Of a DNA stretch of 64,000 nt, positions 1 through 10,671 are shown one piece after another. Location: positions 59,520,782 to 59,584,781 of the forward strand of contig NC_083344.1 in assembly GCF_019175385.1 (NCBI RefSeq). Direction: 5' to 3'. The DNA is from Lycium barbarum (lineage: Eukaryota > Streptophyta > Magnoliopsida > Solanales > Solanaceae). The position numbers were made by a program, and so were the translations under genes. Position 1 is the stretch's first letter. The number at the start of each line of letters is the position of its first letter. The notes under the pieces are model-generated. The model saw only the letters and a program-made list of their open reading frames with translations, did no database searches and had not been told where the DNA came from.

Positions 1-280
1 CAAGGTCTTACTTTTGTTTTGTTAAGCATATGAGTTGCTTATAAAGAATTTAGAAGCGGAAATATTAAGAAAGGTCAAGGGCATAAAAGGAAATTCGCAA
101 TATGACTCGTGGAAATATGGAGAAAGACGAAGGGCAAATTTGGAAATTGGGAAAAATTTGTCTTCATGAATTATGAGAACTAGCCAAACACAATTGGGCT
201 TGGAATTTTTTTTGAGAAAAATTAAAGGCCCAACCGGCCATGACATGGGCTAGGCCCATGTGGGGGTTCAATTTATGAGA

Positions 281-549
281 TAAATAGATTACTAAGTCAT
301 CTTTATCTCATAAGACTCTAGAAATTTCAAGAAAAACAAGCACAAAAAAAAGAAGGAGAAAACTTCAAGTCCATTCGGCCATAGTGAAATTCCACAAGAA
401 AAATTGACAAAAATTCCTCCAAAAATCATTTCCTACCAAGTAGAGGGTCCTTAAGAAAAGTGGAGTTGTTGTTGAAGCAAGAAAAATTCATAATCATACA
501 AGTTGCCAATTGTAGACAAGTGAAGAAGTGAAGGAAAAGGAAGGTGAGA
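281..549 (+). promoter_or_regulatory. LTR A core promoter and leader 5' splice site
   Basis: TATA-like TAAATA at 281-286 is followed 257-263 nt later by AAG/GTGAGA (cut 543/544). The same TATA-to-donor spacing recurs in LTRs of B, E, H and K. Start site and splicing are inferred; no transcript data. Confidence 0.5.
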
Positions 550-2027
550 ACTTGTGCTCTTTTATATGTTATGAATATTTATGCATGTTGTCGTATGCAA
601 AAGTGAATGAAAATTTTGAAGAACAAGAATATAGATGTGGCTGTGTATGCCTATGTGTGTGTAGAGACCATGTGTTAATTATTTTATTTAGTGTTTGGTT
701 GTTATTGTTGTGAATGTTATGTGGAAGATGGAAGTTAAATGATTTTGGAGAGATTGTAGTTGTGAATGCATGATGTTGGCCGTGTGATATATGTGTTTGT
801 GTAGCCGTGTATGTGTGTGGTATGGTGAATGGATAGTGAGCAAGTTTTATTTAGTATGTTGGTTGTTGTGTTGTGGAGTTTATATTACAAATGAAAGCCT
901 AATGAGCTTATTGAGATATTAGTAGTTGAAAGCTTGTTTTGGAAGATTATGTAAATTGAATATTAGGTTTTTACATGTATGAAAGATAATGTGGTTAGTA
1001 TGATGTTGTTGAGATATGGATTATTAGGTTATTATTGGAGTTGGAAGGTTTTGAAAGAAGTAGTAAATTGATTGAGTTGTTATAATGTAATTTCGATTGA
1101 ATATGGAAATTGTTAGTATTGTTGTTGGCACTGTGATTGATAATTTGGCCGGGTTGAATTCCCGGGATTGTTGTTGATTGAAGTTGGCCAAGTTGAACTT
1201 GGTGGGATGGAGTATGTACAGGGGAAATGCTGCCGGAATTTCGGTAGCCAAGTGTTACTTTAAGAATCCAACTCTAAATACCCTAATAAACGTTTGGGTA
1301 AATGTGACCAAATTTGCAGATTTTGGCGGATTTGCAGCTTGAATTCGGGATAGCAAAAGGAGCGGAAAGAGGTATGTAAGGCTTCACCCTTCTTTCTATG
1401 GCATGTCTTAGACGTAATAAGTTGGGTACGAGCCCCGGGGACAACTCTATTCCCCGGAATCCGCATCCAAAGGTTCCTTTTTTTCCTTCAGTAGAATTGA
1501 ACTATAAAGTGTGCGAAATGTTGAAAAGATCTCCTAAACCCCTAGAACTTGCATAGATGGGACCCGACTATCCTAAAACCCTCACAAGTAACGCCATGAC
1601 ATGTACCATATGCAAATCGTATACGCTACCTTATTCGGGCCGAGGTGGGCCCGTTGCTCTCGGAATTTTCTTATAGTTCTGTTTGACTTACTAGAAGTTG
1701 AATCCAAGGGAATCCTTTGATCCCGATTTCGTTACCAAATGATAAGTACTATAACTACTCTAACGAGGAGACTTCCATGATGATAATGATAACAATGATG
1801 CTAGACGAGAGGATATGCCTACGATAAGTACTACCGGAACGATTCTATGACTAAGATTCCTAAGCTAAGTATTCTATGTGAATATGAAAGTAATAAACTA
1901 ATTTTAGAATCTTATTTATATTCCTTAGCTATGACATTATTTTCTAAGGATTGCAAAGCCTATGAACTGACACCTATGATGCCCCGATTTCATTTTACGT
2001 TTACTTTAATATTATTCTCCGTTGATA

Positions 2028-2124
2028 GTCTCACCTTAAAATACTCGTCCCTTCAAGGTGAGACGAAGCCATCACGACTATTCCATAGTGTAATCGGAGG
2101 TCACCGACCTTACGTCACTCCGAT
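2028..2124 (+). promoter_or_regulatory. Two conserved LTR hairpins (upstream group)
   Basis: GTCTCACCTT (2028-2037) pairs perfectly with AAGGTGAGAC (2055-2064). ATCGGAG (2093-2099) pairs with CTCCGAT (2118-2124), and the loop holds ACCTTACGTCA, whose complement contains the bZIP-type core TGACGTAA. LTR C keeps both hairpins with changed stem bases (15036-15129), as does LTR K on the minus strand (26868-26964). It could act as RNA structure, as a DNA-binding site, or both. Confidence 0.6.
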
Positions 2125-2249
2125 GGACATGTAACTTTCCTTGAACTCCCGTGCATGCTGGTTATATGATACAGGTATATGTGTATGGACATGTATGTGT
2201 ATATAAGGTAAGTATTTGTATATAAGACATGTATATGTTTATAAAATAT

Positions 2250-2420
2250 GTATACGACGAAAGATCCAGAGCGCTATAGACGCTGATATATGTACATGAT
2301 ACACGTATACGTATATGATGAAAGAGCCAGAGCGCTATAGATGTTGATATATGTACATGATATATGCATATGTATACGGGGAAGATGGAGATAAGGGCAG
2401 AGCGTTATATACGCATATCC
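2250..2420 (+). repeat. Degenerate tandem repeat in LTR A
   Basis: Two and a half units of roughly 55-65 bp, each with GTATACG followed by CAGAGCGCTATA or CAGAGCGTTATA and usually ATATATGTACATGAT. The same block is in the other three A LTRs. Confidence 0.7.
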
Positions 2421-2943
2421 ACCTGATCAGTTGGCATTATATGACATGATATCGTCCCGGACGCGGGATGCCCGGACGCGGGATGTGTATTTATGGCTAA
2501 ATGGATCGGCTGCCAACGCCTCGGCAATATGACATGTTATATTTATATATATATATATATATGAACAAGAAAAGATTTTCAAAGGAAAGCTAAGCTATGA
2601 TATGATACGCTAAGAAACGCTATGCTATGACTCAATACGCTATGACATAATATACCAAGATGTGATACGACACGACACGACACGCTATGATAGTGCAGGA
2701 TATAATACGATGAAACATGAAATGATATAAACACGGTTTTCTCTGCCTGTGAAAAAGCAATGTTTCAAAGAGGAGAAGATAAGCCTTTATGATAGCCGGC
2801 CTGAAAAAGGGGCCTTCGTAAGTACAGGTGACTCCCTTACCTCATTACATGCCCTACGACCTCTTGATATTGTTAATTGTACTCTATGCTCCTGTTTATA
2901 TTATCTTTTATGCCTTACATACTCGGTACACTATTTGTACTGA

Positions 2944-3055
2944 CGTCCCTTCTTGTGGACGCTGCGTTTCATGCCGCGCAGGTCAGCAGACAGACGGTTT
3001 TGGTTCCTAGAAGCCTCACCAGCAGCACTTAGCAGCGCTCCAGTTATTCCGGAGC
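2944..3055 (+). ncRNA. Candidate structured RNA element in LTR A (hairpin array S1-S3)
   Basis: Three successive hairpins. S1 is CGTCC (2944-2948) with GGACG (2957-2961). S2 is CTGCG (2962-2966) with CGCAG (2977-2981) and an ATGCC-bearing loop. S3 is GCTCC (3037-3041) with GGAGC (3051-3055). The same order occurs in LTRs of B, D, E, H, K and L, with compensating stem changes. Part of the retrotransposon transcript rather than a separate RNA gene. Function unknown. Confidence 0.55.
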
Positions 3056-3417
3056 CTCACTTTATTGGTACTATTTTGTGTATATATATATTCGGGCACG
3101 ACAGTACTCGGCCCTTCTTATGTATATGTGTACTATGTCTAGAGGCTCGTAGACAGATATGTACAGTTAGATGTCTTGTACCTTGAATTGTTCGCGTCTC
3201 TGTATAATGTGATAGCAACGCTTACTAGTCTATGTTTATGATGCCGCTACTGATGTAAATGTGCAGTAACGAAATGCTACTAATGTTAAGGTTAAGAAAA
3301 AAAAAAGGGGGTATAGTTATACGGCCTACTTAGCAACAAGAATGTGATGCGAGATAAGGGGTGCTCGGTACAAGTATCGGGTACTCGTCACGGCCCCTAG
3401 TCGGGTCGTGACAGAAG

Positions 3418-3429
3418 TGGTATCAGAGC
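3418..3429 (+). other. Primer-binding site, initiator-Met tRNA
   Basis: TGGTATCAGAGC lies four bases after the LTR end. It is the classic plant site complementary to the 3' end of initiator-Met tRNA and would prime minus-strand DNA synthesis. The leader at 3430-3626 has no other feature apart from the splice acceptor. Confidence 0.95.
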
Positions 3430-3596
3430 AGTTCGGTCCTAGGGGTTTGTCTACGAGCCGTGTCCAGTAGAGTCCTGTTTATGGGTGTGTAGCGCGCCAC
3501 ACTTATAAATAGGAGGCTACAGGGCATTTAGGAAATATGACCTTCTTTGTATTCTAAGATCGTGCGATAGAGCTATGCTACCAGGTTTCCATATTC

Positions 3597-3624
3597 CTTT
3601 CCTAATCCTATGTTATGGTTTCAG
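3597..3624 (+). promoter_or_regulatory. 3' splice-site-like sequence abutting gag AUG (A copy 1)
   Basis: A pyrimidine-rich stretch with a CTAAT branch-point-like motif at 3602-3606 leads to TATGGTTTCAG, ending at 3624, two bases before the gag ATG at 3627. Equivalent sites occur before gag in B, E, H, L and A copy 2. Confidence 0.55.
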
Positions 3625-3626
3625 TA

Positions 3627-5143
3627 ATGCCGCCGAAGAAGAAAGCTATGGAAGCCCAAAAGGGAGAGATAGTGGCTGGAAGGAGAGTTGAACGGGAGCT
3701 AGAAGAAGGAGAATCTCATAATGAAGCTCCCCCTCAGACTTTTCCTGCTCCCCCTGCACCGGCAGAGCAGGAAAGAGTTCCAGCTCCAGCCCCCGCACCT
3801 CCAGTTCCGCCGCCAGCAGCTCCGGGCCAGCAGATGGCAGAGGCCATCCAGTTATTGACCCAGTTAATTGCCGCACAGGCTCAGCGGCAAGATGTAGACC
3901 TAGGAGACAGGGCGGTAAGTGCAAGGGCCCGCGACTTTATCACCCTGAGGCCTCCAGAGTTCTATGGATCAAAACCAGAGGAAGACCCGCAGAATTTTAT
4001 AGATGAGATGCTGAGGACTCTAAGGATCATACATGCTTCGGATACGGAGTCCGTAGAGTTGGCTTCATACAGGCTGCGGGATGTGGCAGTTCTGTGGTAC
4101 AGTAGCTGGATATCTTCGAGGGGAGCAAATGCGCCCCTCCGGTTTGGCAGGAGTTTACTGAAGCATTTTTTCGGCATTTCCTACCACCAGAGGTTCGACG
4201 AGCTCGAGCCGATATGTTCTTGAACCTTAGACAGGAAAATATGAGTGTTCGAGAATACAACCTTCGCTTCAACTCACTAGCCAGGTACGCCCCAGCCCTG
4301 ATAGCTGATAGGGGAGATCATGTGCACCGATTCGTGAGTGGGCTATGGCCACATTTAGTTAAGGAGTGCCTGACGGCTTCACTCCAGGATGGGATGACTA
4401 TTACCCGCATCCAGGCCCACGCCCAAAATCTGGAAGAGCAGTACCAGTCACGGAGAGAGGAGCGTTATCCAGATAGGGGTTCCAGGAAAAGGGGCTGGTT
4501 TTCCAGGACTAGAAGTGAGTATAGAGGGGGACAGGCACAAGAGCAGTCTAAGTTTTCAGGCCAATCAGTGGCCAGTGCACCACCTCGATTTGCGGATAGG
4601 AGATTTGACCGCTCTGCCTATTCGGGACTAGATCAGAGTACTAGAGGTTCAGGATCCCAGTTTAGAGCTGATTCTAGCAGGATGATGCCACCCCCGCCAT
4701 GGTGTGTTCGATGTGGTAGGCCACACTCTGGAGAGTGTCGCGCAGGGACAGATGCATGTTATACTTGTGGGCGGGTTGGCCATTTGATGCGTGATTGCCC
4801 ACTGAGGTATGAGGGGGACCAAGCCCAGCTCGCCGGGTCCGCGGTTGGTTCATCGTCGACCGTACGCCCTCCTGGACAGACTTCCCAAGCTCCAGTGGGC
4901 CGCGACCGAGGCAGAGGAGGGACACCCAGTTCAGTCGGTCCTCCGCACCGCCTATATGCATTGACAGGACGACAGGACCCTGAGCCTTCCGCAGACGCGG
5001 CCACAGGTATTTTTTTTTTGGCATCTTCTATGATATGCGTGTTAATTGATTCAGATTCTATCTTATCCTACCCTGCCCTTTGTATTGATGAACATATTAA
5101 GAATTCAGAAATTTGGACGAAAAGTGGCCATGCGCACAGGTAA
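3627..5143 (+). pseudogene. gag: gag of element A copy 1, frameshifted
   Basis: Encodes the capsid/nucleocapsid polyprotein that would package element RNA in cytoplasmic particles. Start is the ATG right after the splice-acceptor-like site, giving MPPKKKAM. A proline-rich N-terminus is followed by the retrotransposon gag core (RDFITLRPPEFYGSKPEEDP onward). After the core come an Arg/Ser/Gly-rich region and two Cys/His knuckles: a CX2CX3HX3C and a classic CX2CX4HX4C ([14 protein letters not shown]). Compared with copy 2, one C is missing in the run at 4134-4137, which shifts the frame and splits the gene. The last ~35 codons resemble the start of protease (VLIDSDSILSY) and then degenerate to a stop. 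No polymerase follows. Confidence 0.9.
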
Positions 5144-5719
5144 AAAGACGAATACTAGAGATTGCGGAGGTTAGAACTATAAATAAAAGAAAAGACGTGT
5201 TACGCGGGCGTTTCGAAAACTGCTAAGACCCTAACTCGTTCCATATTATGTGATATAAGTATTGCGAGGGAGTGGAGGCGAAAATACCAACGCTAAGGCG
5301 CTGAAATGCATTAAAGCTTCATGGTTAAGCGTGCTAGGGTGAGAGCAATTTCGCGATGGGTGACCCCCTGGGAAACATGCTGAAAATTTCATAAATGTGA
5401 GAACAAGAGACAAATGTGAAATTAGGTAGCCCAATGTAAATTAGAGTGTGCGGAGTGGTTAGAAACCCTATAAAAGTCATGTAGGCGGAGACGGACTAGA
5501 CTAGCAGAAGGGGCGGACATGTTGGACCTAAAGTGGACCATGACGGTTCAAGATCCAGTAAAGGGGATTTGTTAACACCGAGCCAGTGTTCGGAGCTAGA
5601 TCAATTGACCTACGACTTAGAGGCAACCTAATCTCCTAAAATGGAGGTGTTAACCGATATGCGAGATGTCTACGAAGGAGACCTCCCCGAAGCATTGTGA
5701 TACACTATGAGGCCAGATT
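5144..5719 (+). other. Non-coding tail of element A interior
   Basis: About 580 bases between the gag stop and the PPT-proximal hairpin, in the place where pol should be. It holds the 5S rRNA-like segment. Scattered similarity to the E tail continues downstream, including AATTTC, GTGTGCGGAG-like and GGCGGAC-like blocks. I see no conserved open frame. Confidence 0.75.
5274..5374 (+). other. 5S rRNA-like segment inside element A copy 1
   Basis: The 101 bases align without gaps to plant 5S rRNA positions 1-101, as I recall that consensus. By hand I count about 70 matches. Best kept are the A-box region GTTAAGCGTGCTAGGGTGAG (5323-5342) and the C-box region GATGGGTGACCCCCTGGGAA (5355-5374), which form the internal RNA polymerase III promoter. 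The intermediate element (GTAGTA in 5S) is altered. The 3' end of 5S is not recognisable. It is not a functional 5S gene. Whether it still binds TFIIIA is unknown. Confidence 0.8.
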
Positions 5720-5754
5720 AACATTCGAGGACGAATGTTCTAAAGGTTTATAAG
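5720..5754 (+). other. PPT-proximal hairpin and altered polypurine tract of element A copy 1
   Basis: AACATTCG (5720-5727), loop AGGA and CGAATGTT (5732-5739) form a perfect 8-bp stem, as also found before the polypurine tracts of B, H and E. Relatives then have AAA plus a G run and GAGAATG. Here the G run is replaced by GGTTTATAAG (5745-5754), identical to the 10 bases preceding the 5' LTR of A copy 2 (48413-48422). Confidence 0.75.
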
Positions 5755-8700
5755 TGTTATATCCCGCATTTTAGTACAATCGGATAATTCAAGGTAATTG
5801 CGGGGAGATGACAAACAAGGTCTTACTTTTGTTTTGTTAAGCATATGAGTTGCTTATAAAGAATTTAGAAGCGGAAATATTAAGAAAGGTCAAGGGCATA
5901 AAAGGAAATTCGCAATATGACTCGTGGAAATATGGAGAAAGACGAAGGGCAAATTTGGAAATTGGGAAAAATTTGTCTTCATGAATTATGAGAACTAGCC
6001 AAACACAATTGGGCTTGGAATTTTTTTTGAGAAAAATTAAAGGCCCAACCGGCCATGACATGGGCTAGGCCCATGTGGGGGTTCAATTTATGAGATAAAT
6101 AGATTACTAAGTCATCTTTATCTCATAAGACTCTAGAAATTTCAAGAAAAACAAGCACAAAAAAAAGAAGGAGAAAACTTCAAGTCCATTCGGCCATAGT
6201 GAAATTCCACAAGAAAAATTGACAAAAATTCCTCCAAAAATCATTTCCTACCAAGTAGAGGGTCCTTAAGAAAAGTGGAGTTGTTGTTGAAGCAAGAAAA
6301 ATTCATAATCATACAAGTTGCCAATTGTAGACAAGTGAAGAAGTGAAGGAAAAGGAAGGTGAGAACTTGTGCTCTTTTATATGTTATGAATATTTATGCA
6401 TGTTGTCGTATGCAAAAGTGAATGAAAATTTTGAAGAACAAGAATATAGATGTGGCCGTGTATGCCTATGTGTGTGTAGAGACCATGTGTTAATTATTTT
6501 ATTTAGTGTTTGGTTGTTATTGTTGTGAATGTTATGTGGAAGATGGAAGTTAAATGATTTTGGAGAGATTGTAGTTGTGAATGCATGATGTTGGCCGTGT
6601 GATATATGTGTTTGTGTAGCCGTGTATGTGTGTGGTATGGTGAATGGATAGTGAGCAAGTTTTATTTAGTATGTTGGTTGTTGTGTTGTGGAGTTTATAT
6701 TACAAATGAAAGCCTAATGAGCTTATTGAGATATTAGTAGTTGAAAGCTTGTTTTGGAAGATTATGTAAATTGAATATTAGGTTTTTACATGTATGAAAG
6801 ATAATGTGGTTAGTATGATGTTGTTGAGATATGGATTATTAGGTTATTATTGGAGTTGGAAGGTTTTGAAAAAAGTAGTAAATTGATTGAGTTGTTATAA
6901 TGTAATTTCGATTGAATATAGAAATTGTTAGTATTGTTGTTGGCACTGTGATTGATAATTTGGCCGGGTTGAATTCCCGGGATTGTTGTTGATTGAAGTT
7001 GGCCAAGTTGAACTTGGTGGGATGGAGTATGTACAGGGGAAATGCTGCCGGAATTTCGGTAGCCAAGTGTTACTTTAAGAATCCAACTCTAAATACCCTA
7101 ATAAACGTTTGGGTAAATGTGACCAAATTTGCAGATTTTGGCGGATTTGCAGCTTGAATTCGGGATAGCAAAAGGAGCAGAAAGAGGTATGTAAGGCTTC
7201 ACCCTTCTTTCTATGGCATGTCTTAGACGTAATAAGTTGGGTACGAGCCCCGGGGACAACTCTATTCCCCGGAATCCGCATCCAAAGTTTCCTTTTTTTC
7301 CTTCAGTAGAATTGAACTATAAAGTGTGCGAAATGTTGAAAAGATCTCCTAAACCCCTAGAACTTGCATAGATGGGACCCGACTATCCTAAAACCCTCAC
7401 AAGTAACGCCATGACATGTACCATATGCAAATCGTATACGCTACCTTATTCGGGCCGAGGTGAGCCCGTTGCTCTCAGAATTTTCTTATAGTTCTGTTTG
7501 ACTTACTAGAAGTTGAATCCAAGGGAATCCTTTGATCCCGATTTCGTTACCAAATGATAAGTACTATAACTACTCTAACGAGGAGACTTCCATGATGATA
7601 ATGATAACAATGATGCTAGACGAGAGGATATGCCTACGATAAGTACTACCGGAACGATTCTATGACTAAGATTCCTAAGCTAAGTATTCTATGTGAATAT
7701 GAAAGTGATAAACTAATTTTCGAATCTTATTTATATTCCTTAGCTATGACATTATTTTCTAAGGATTGCAAAGCCTATGAACCGACATCTATGATGCCCC
7801 GATTTCATTTTACGTTTACTTTAATATTATTCTCCGTTGATAGTCTCACCTTAAAATACTCGTCCCTTCAAGGTGAGACGAAGCCATCACGACTATTCCA
7901 TAGTGTAATCGGAGGTCACCGACCTTACGTCACTCCGATGGACATGTAACTTTCCTTGAACTCCCGTGCATGCTGGTTATATGATACAGGTATATGTGTA
8001 TGGACATGTATATGTATATAAGGTAAGTATTTGTATATAAGACATGTATATGTTTATAAAATATGTATACGACGAAAGATCCAGAGCGCTATAGACGCTG
8101 ATATATGTACATGATACACGTATACGTATATGATGAAAGAGCCAGAGCGCTATAGATGCTAATATATGTACATGATATATGCATATGTATACGGGGAAGA
8201 TGGAGATAAGGGCAGAGCGTTATATACGCATATCCACCTGATCAGTTGGCATTATATGACATGATATCGTCCCGGACGCGGGATGCCCGGACGCGGGATG
8301 TGTATTTATGGTTAAATGGATCGACTGCCGACGCCTCGGCAATATGACATGTTCTATTTTATATATATATATATATATATATGAACAAGAAAATATTTTC
8401 AAAGGAAAGCTAAGCTATGATATGATACGCTAAGAAACGCTATGCTATGACTCAATACGCTATGACATAATATACCAAGATGTGATACGACACGACACGC
8501 TATGATAGGGCAGGATATAATACGATGAAACATGACATGATATAAACACGGTTTTTTGTGCCTGTGAAAAAGCATTGTTTCAAAGAGGAGAAGATAAGCC
8601 TTTATGATAGCCGGCCTGAAAAAGGGGCCTTCGTAAGTACAGGTGACTCCCTTACCTCATTACATGCCCTACGACCTCTTGATATTGTTAATTGTACTTT

Positions 8701-9228
8701 ATGCTCCTGTTTATATTATCTTTTATGCCTTACATACTCGGTACACTATTCGTACTGACGTCCCTTCTTGTGGACGCTGCGTTTCATGCCGCGCAGGTCA
8801 GCAGACAGACGGTTTTGGTTCCTAGAAGCCTCACCAGCAGCACTTAGCAGCGCTCCAGTTGTTCCGGAGCCTCACTTTATTGGTACTATTTTGTGTATAT
8901 ATATATTCAGGCACGACAGTACTCGGCCCTTCTTATGTATATGTGTAATATGTCTAGAGGCTCGTAGACAGATATGTACAGTTAGATGTCTTGTACCTTG
9001 AATTGTTCGCGTCTCTATATAATATGATAGCAACGCTTACTAGTCTATGTTTATGATGCCGCTACTGATGTAAATGTGCAGTAACGAAATGCTACTACTG
9101 TTAAGGTTAAGAAAAAAAAAAGGGGGTATAGTTATACGGCCTACTTAGCAACAAGAATGTGATGCGAGATAAGGGGTGCTCGGTACAAGTATCGGGTACT
9201 CGTCACGGCCCCTAGTCGGGTCGTGGCA
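5755..9228 (+). repeat. 3' LTR of element A copy 1
   Basis: 3,474 bp, TGTTATATCCCGC to GTCGTGGCA, matching 1-3413. Variants such as GTGATAAACTAATTTTCG near 7686 and ACCGACATC near 7780 group it with the 3' LTR of copy 2 rather than with its own 5' LTR, apart from a few private changes. LTR divergence therefore predates the duplication. It contains the same promoter, splice-donor and hairpin features as the 5' LTR. Confidence 0.95.
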
Positions 9229-9233
9229 ATAAG
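9229..9233 (+). other. 3' target-site duplication of A copy 1 (ATAAG)
   Basis: ATAAG follows the LTR end and restores the B reverse-transcriptase frame (ATAAGGCCTAGTTCC). The matching 5' half is outside the window for copy 1 but visible for copy 2 at 48418-48422. Confidence 0.9.
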
Positions 9234-10671
9234 GCCTAGTTCCTCGCCATGGGGAGCACCAGTCCTGTTCGTAAGGAAGAAAGACGGATCGCTACGAATG
9301 TGCATCGACTACAGGCAGTTGAACAAAGTGACGGTGAAGAACAAATATCCCCTTCCTCGAATTGACGACTTGTTCGATCAGTTGCAAGGTGCTAAATAGT
9401 TTTCCAAGATTGATCTGAGATCAGGTTATCATCAGGTGAGAATTAGGGAAGCAGATATTCCCAAGACTGCCTTCAGGACAAGATATGGTCACTACGAGTT
9501 TCGAGTAATGTTGTTCGGATTGACGAATGCCCCGGCAGTGTTCATGAATTTAATGAATAATGTGTTCAGGCCGTTCTTGGACCTTTTTGTGATAGTGTTC
9601 ATCGACGATATTTTGGTGTACTCTCGCACAGAATCAGAACATGCAGATCATCTAAGAATTGCTCTTGGCGTTCTTCGAGATCGAGAACTGTATGCAAAGT
9701 TTTCGAAGTGCGAGTTTTGGCTTAATTCTGTTGCATTCCTGGGTCATGTTATTTCAGATGATGGTGTTCGAGTTGACACTCAGAAAATAGAAGCTGTGAA
9801 GACTTGGCCAAGGCCTACGACGCCTACAGAAGTTCGTAGTTTTCTGGGTTTGGCAGGTTATTATCGAAGATTCGTAGAGGGCTTCTCATCTATTTCAGCC
9901 CCATTGACAAAGTTAACCCAGAAGTCGGCTAAATTCCACTGGAGTGATGCCTGTGAGCGTAGCTTCCAAGAGTTGAAAAACAGGTTGACCTCAGCGCCGG
10001 TGCTAACACTTCCAGAAGGATCAGATGGCTATGTAGTGTATTGTGACGCCTCTGGTGTGGGATTAGGATGTGTATTGATGCAGAATGGGAAAGTTATTGC
10101 ATATGCTTCGAGACAGTTGCGAAAACATAAACAGAATTATCCCACTCATGATCTTGAGCTAGCTGCGGTCATTCATGCATTGAAAATATGGAGACACTAC
10201 TTATATGGTGTGCACGTGGACGTCTATACGGATCACAAAAGCCTTCAATATATTTTCAAACAGAAGGAGTTGAACCTGCGGCAAAGGAGATGGTTAGAAT
10301 TACTGAAGCATTATGATGTGAACATTCTATATCATCCAGGGAAGGCGAATGTAGTTGCAGATGCGCTTAGCCGCCGATCAATGGGTAGTTTATGTGGAGT
10401 TCCTTCGGAAAAGCGAGAAATGGTTTGTGCAGTCCATCGGTTAGAAAGTCTCGGCGTACGACCCATTGATTCAGGAAATGCAGGTATTAGCGTCAATGAC
10501 CCTACAGTTTCATCCTTGAATCTAGAAGTGAAGGACCGGCAGAATGAAGATCCTCAGTTAAGCCACTATCGAGTCTATCTCAGGAAAAGGAAGAGTCTCC
10601 ATTCGAAGTTTCCACAGAAGGGGTTCTTAGATATCGAGGCCGGCTATGTGTACCGAATGTGGCAAACTTGC
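9229..10671 (+). pseudogene. pol: Element B copy 1 pol, part 1: reverse transcriptase and RNase H
   Basis: Continues B pol after the A insertion, from [10 protein letters not shown]. Reverse transcriptase motifs are [16 protein letters not shown] and the catalytic [10 protein letters not shown]. The palm/thumb segment [13 protein letters not shown] and [12 protein letters not shown] follow. RNase H shows [17 protein letters not shown] and YTDHKSLQ, supplying its acidic residues. ALSRRS starts the tether to integrase. Damage: TAG at 9397-9399 replaces the Trp in the copy-2 sequence, and a one-base frame change near 10570 precedes the normal tether continuation. Solo LTR D then splits the gene at 10671/10672. 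In a complete element this enzyme would turn element RNA into DNA. Clade looks like Tekay/Del chromovirus (inference). Confidence 0.93.

Larger units (their letters stand above)
1..3413 (+). repeat. 5' LTR of element A copy 1 (61 bases cut by window edge)
   Basis: Ends in GTCGTGACA directly before the primer site. It matches 5755-9228 throughout, so it is an LTR. It contains a TATA-like TAAATA at 281, a 5' splice-site-like AAG/GTGAGA at 543/544, hairpins at 2028-2064 and 2093-2124, a degenerate repeat of about 55-65 bp at 2250-2420, a short TA microsatellite near 2540, and a second hairpin group at 2944-3055. Short open frames inside recur in every LTR copy and have no recognisable domain, so I do not call genes here. 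Confidence 0.92.
1..9228 (+). mobile_element. Element A copy 1: gag-only (non-autonomous) Ty3/Gypsy LTR retrotransposon
   Basis: Two near-identical 3.47-kb LTRs flank a 2,341-bp interior. The window edge cuts off the first 61 bases of the 5' LTR, judged from the 3' LTR. The interior carries a primer site, a gag gene and a non-coding tail, but no reverse transcriptase, RNase H or integrase, so mobility would need enzymes from a relative. The element sits inside the reverse transcriptase gene of element B: the 3' flank starts with ATAAG, and the same ATAAG precedes copy 2 at 48418. The gag-only layout matches the class called TR-GAG (known class; assignment is mine). Confidence 0.9.

Noticed and set aside
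1847..2134. 95-residue open frame in every A LTR
   Set aside because: It recurs because the LTR recurs. The encoded peptide has no domain and the region is better explained by the hairpin pair.
3418..3429. tRNA gene remnant
   Set aside because: Only the 12-base primer complement is present, at fixed distance from the LTR.
5274..5374. A functional 5S rRNA gene
   Set aside because: Only about 70% match, no 3' third of 5S, no T-run terminator at the right place, and it lies in the same place in each element copy.
5274..5374. Cassandra element
   Set aside because: Cassandra carries 5S in short LTRs and has no gene. Here the segment is internal, the LTRs exceed 3 kb and gag is present.
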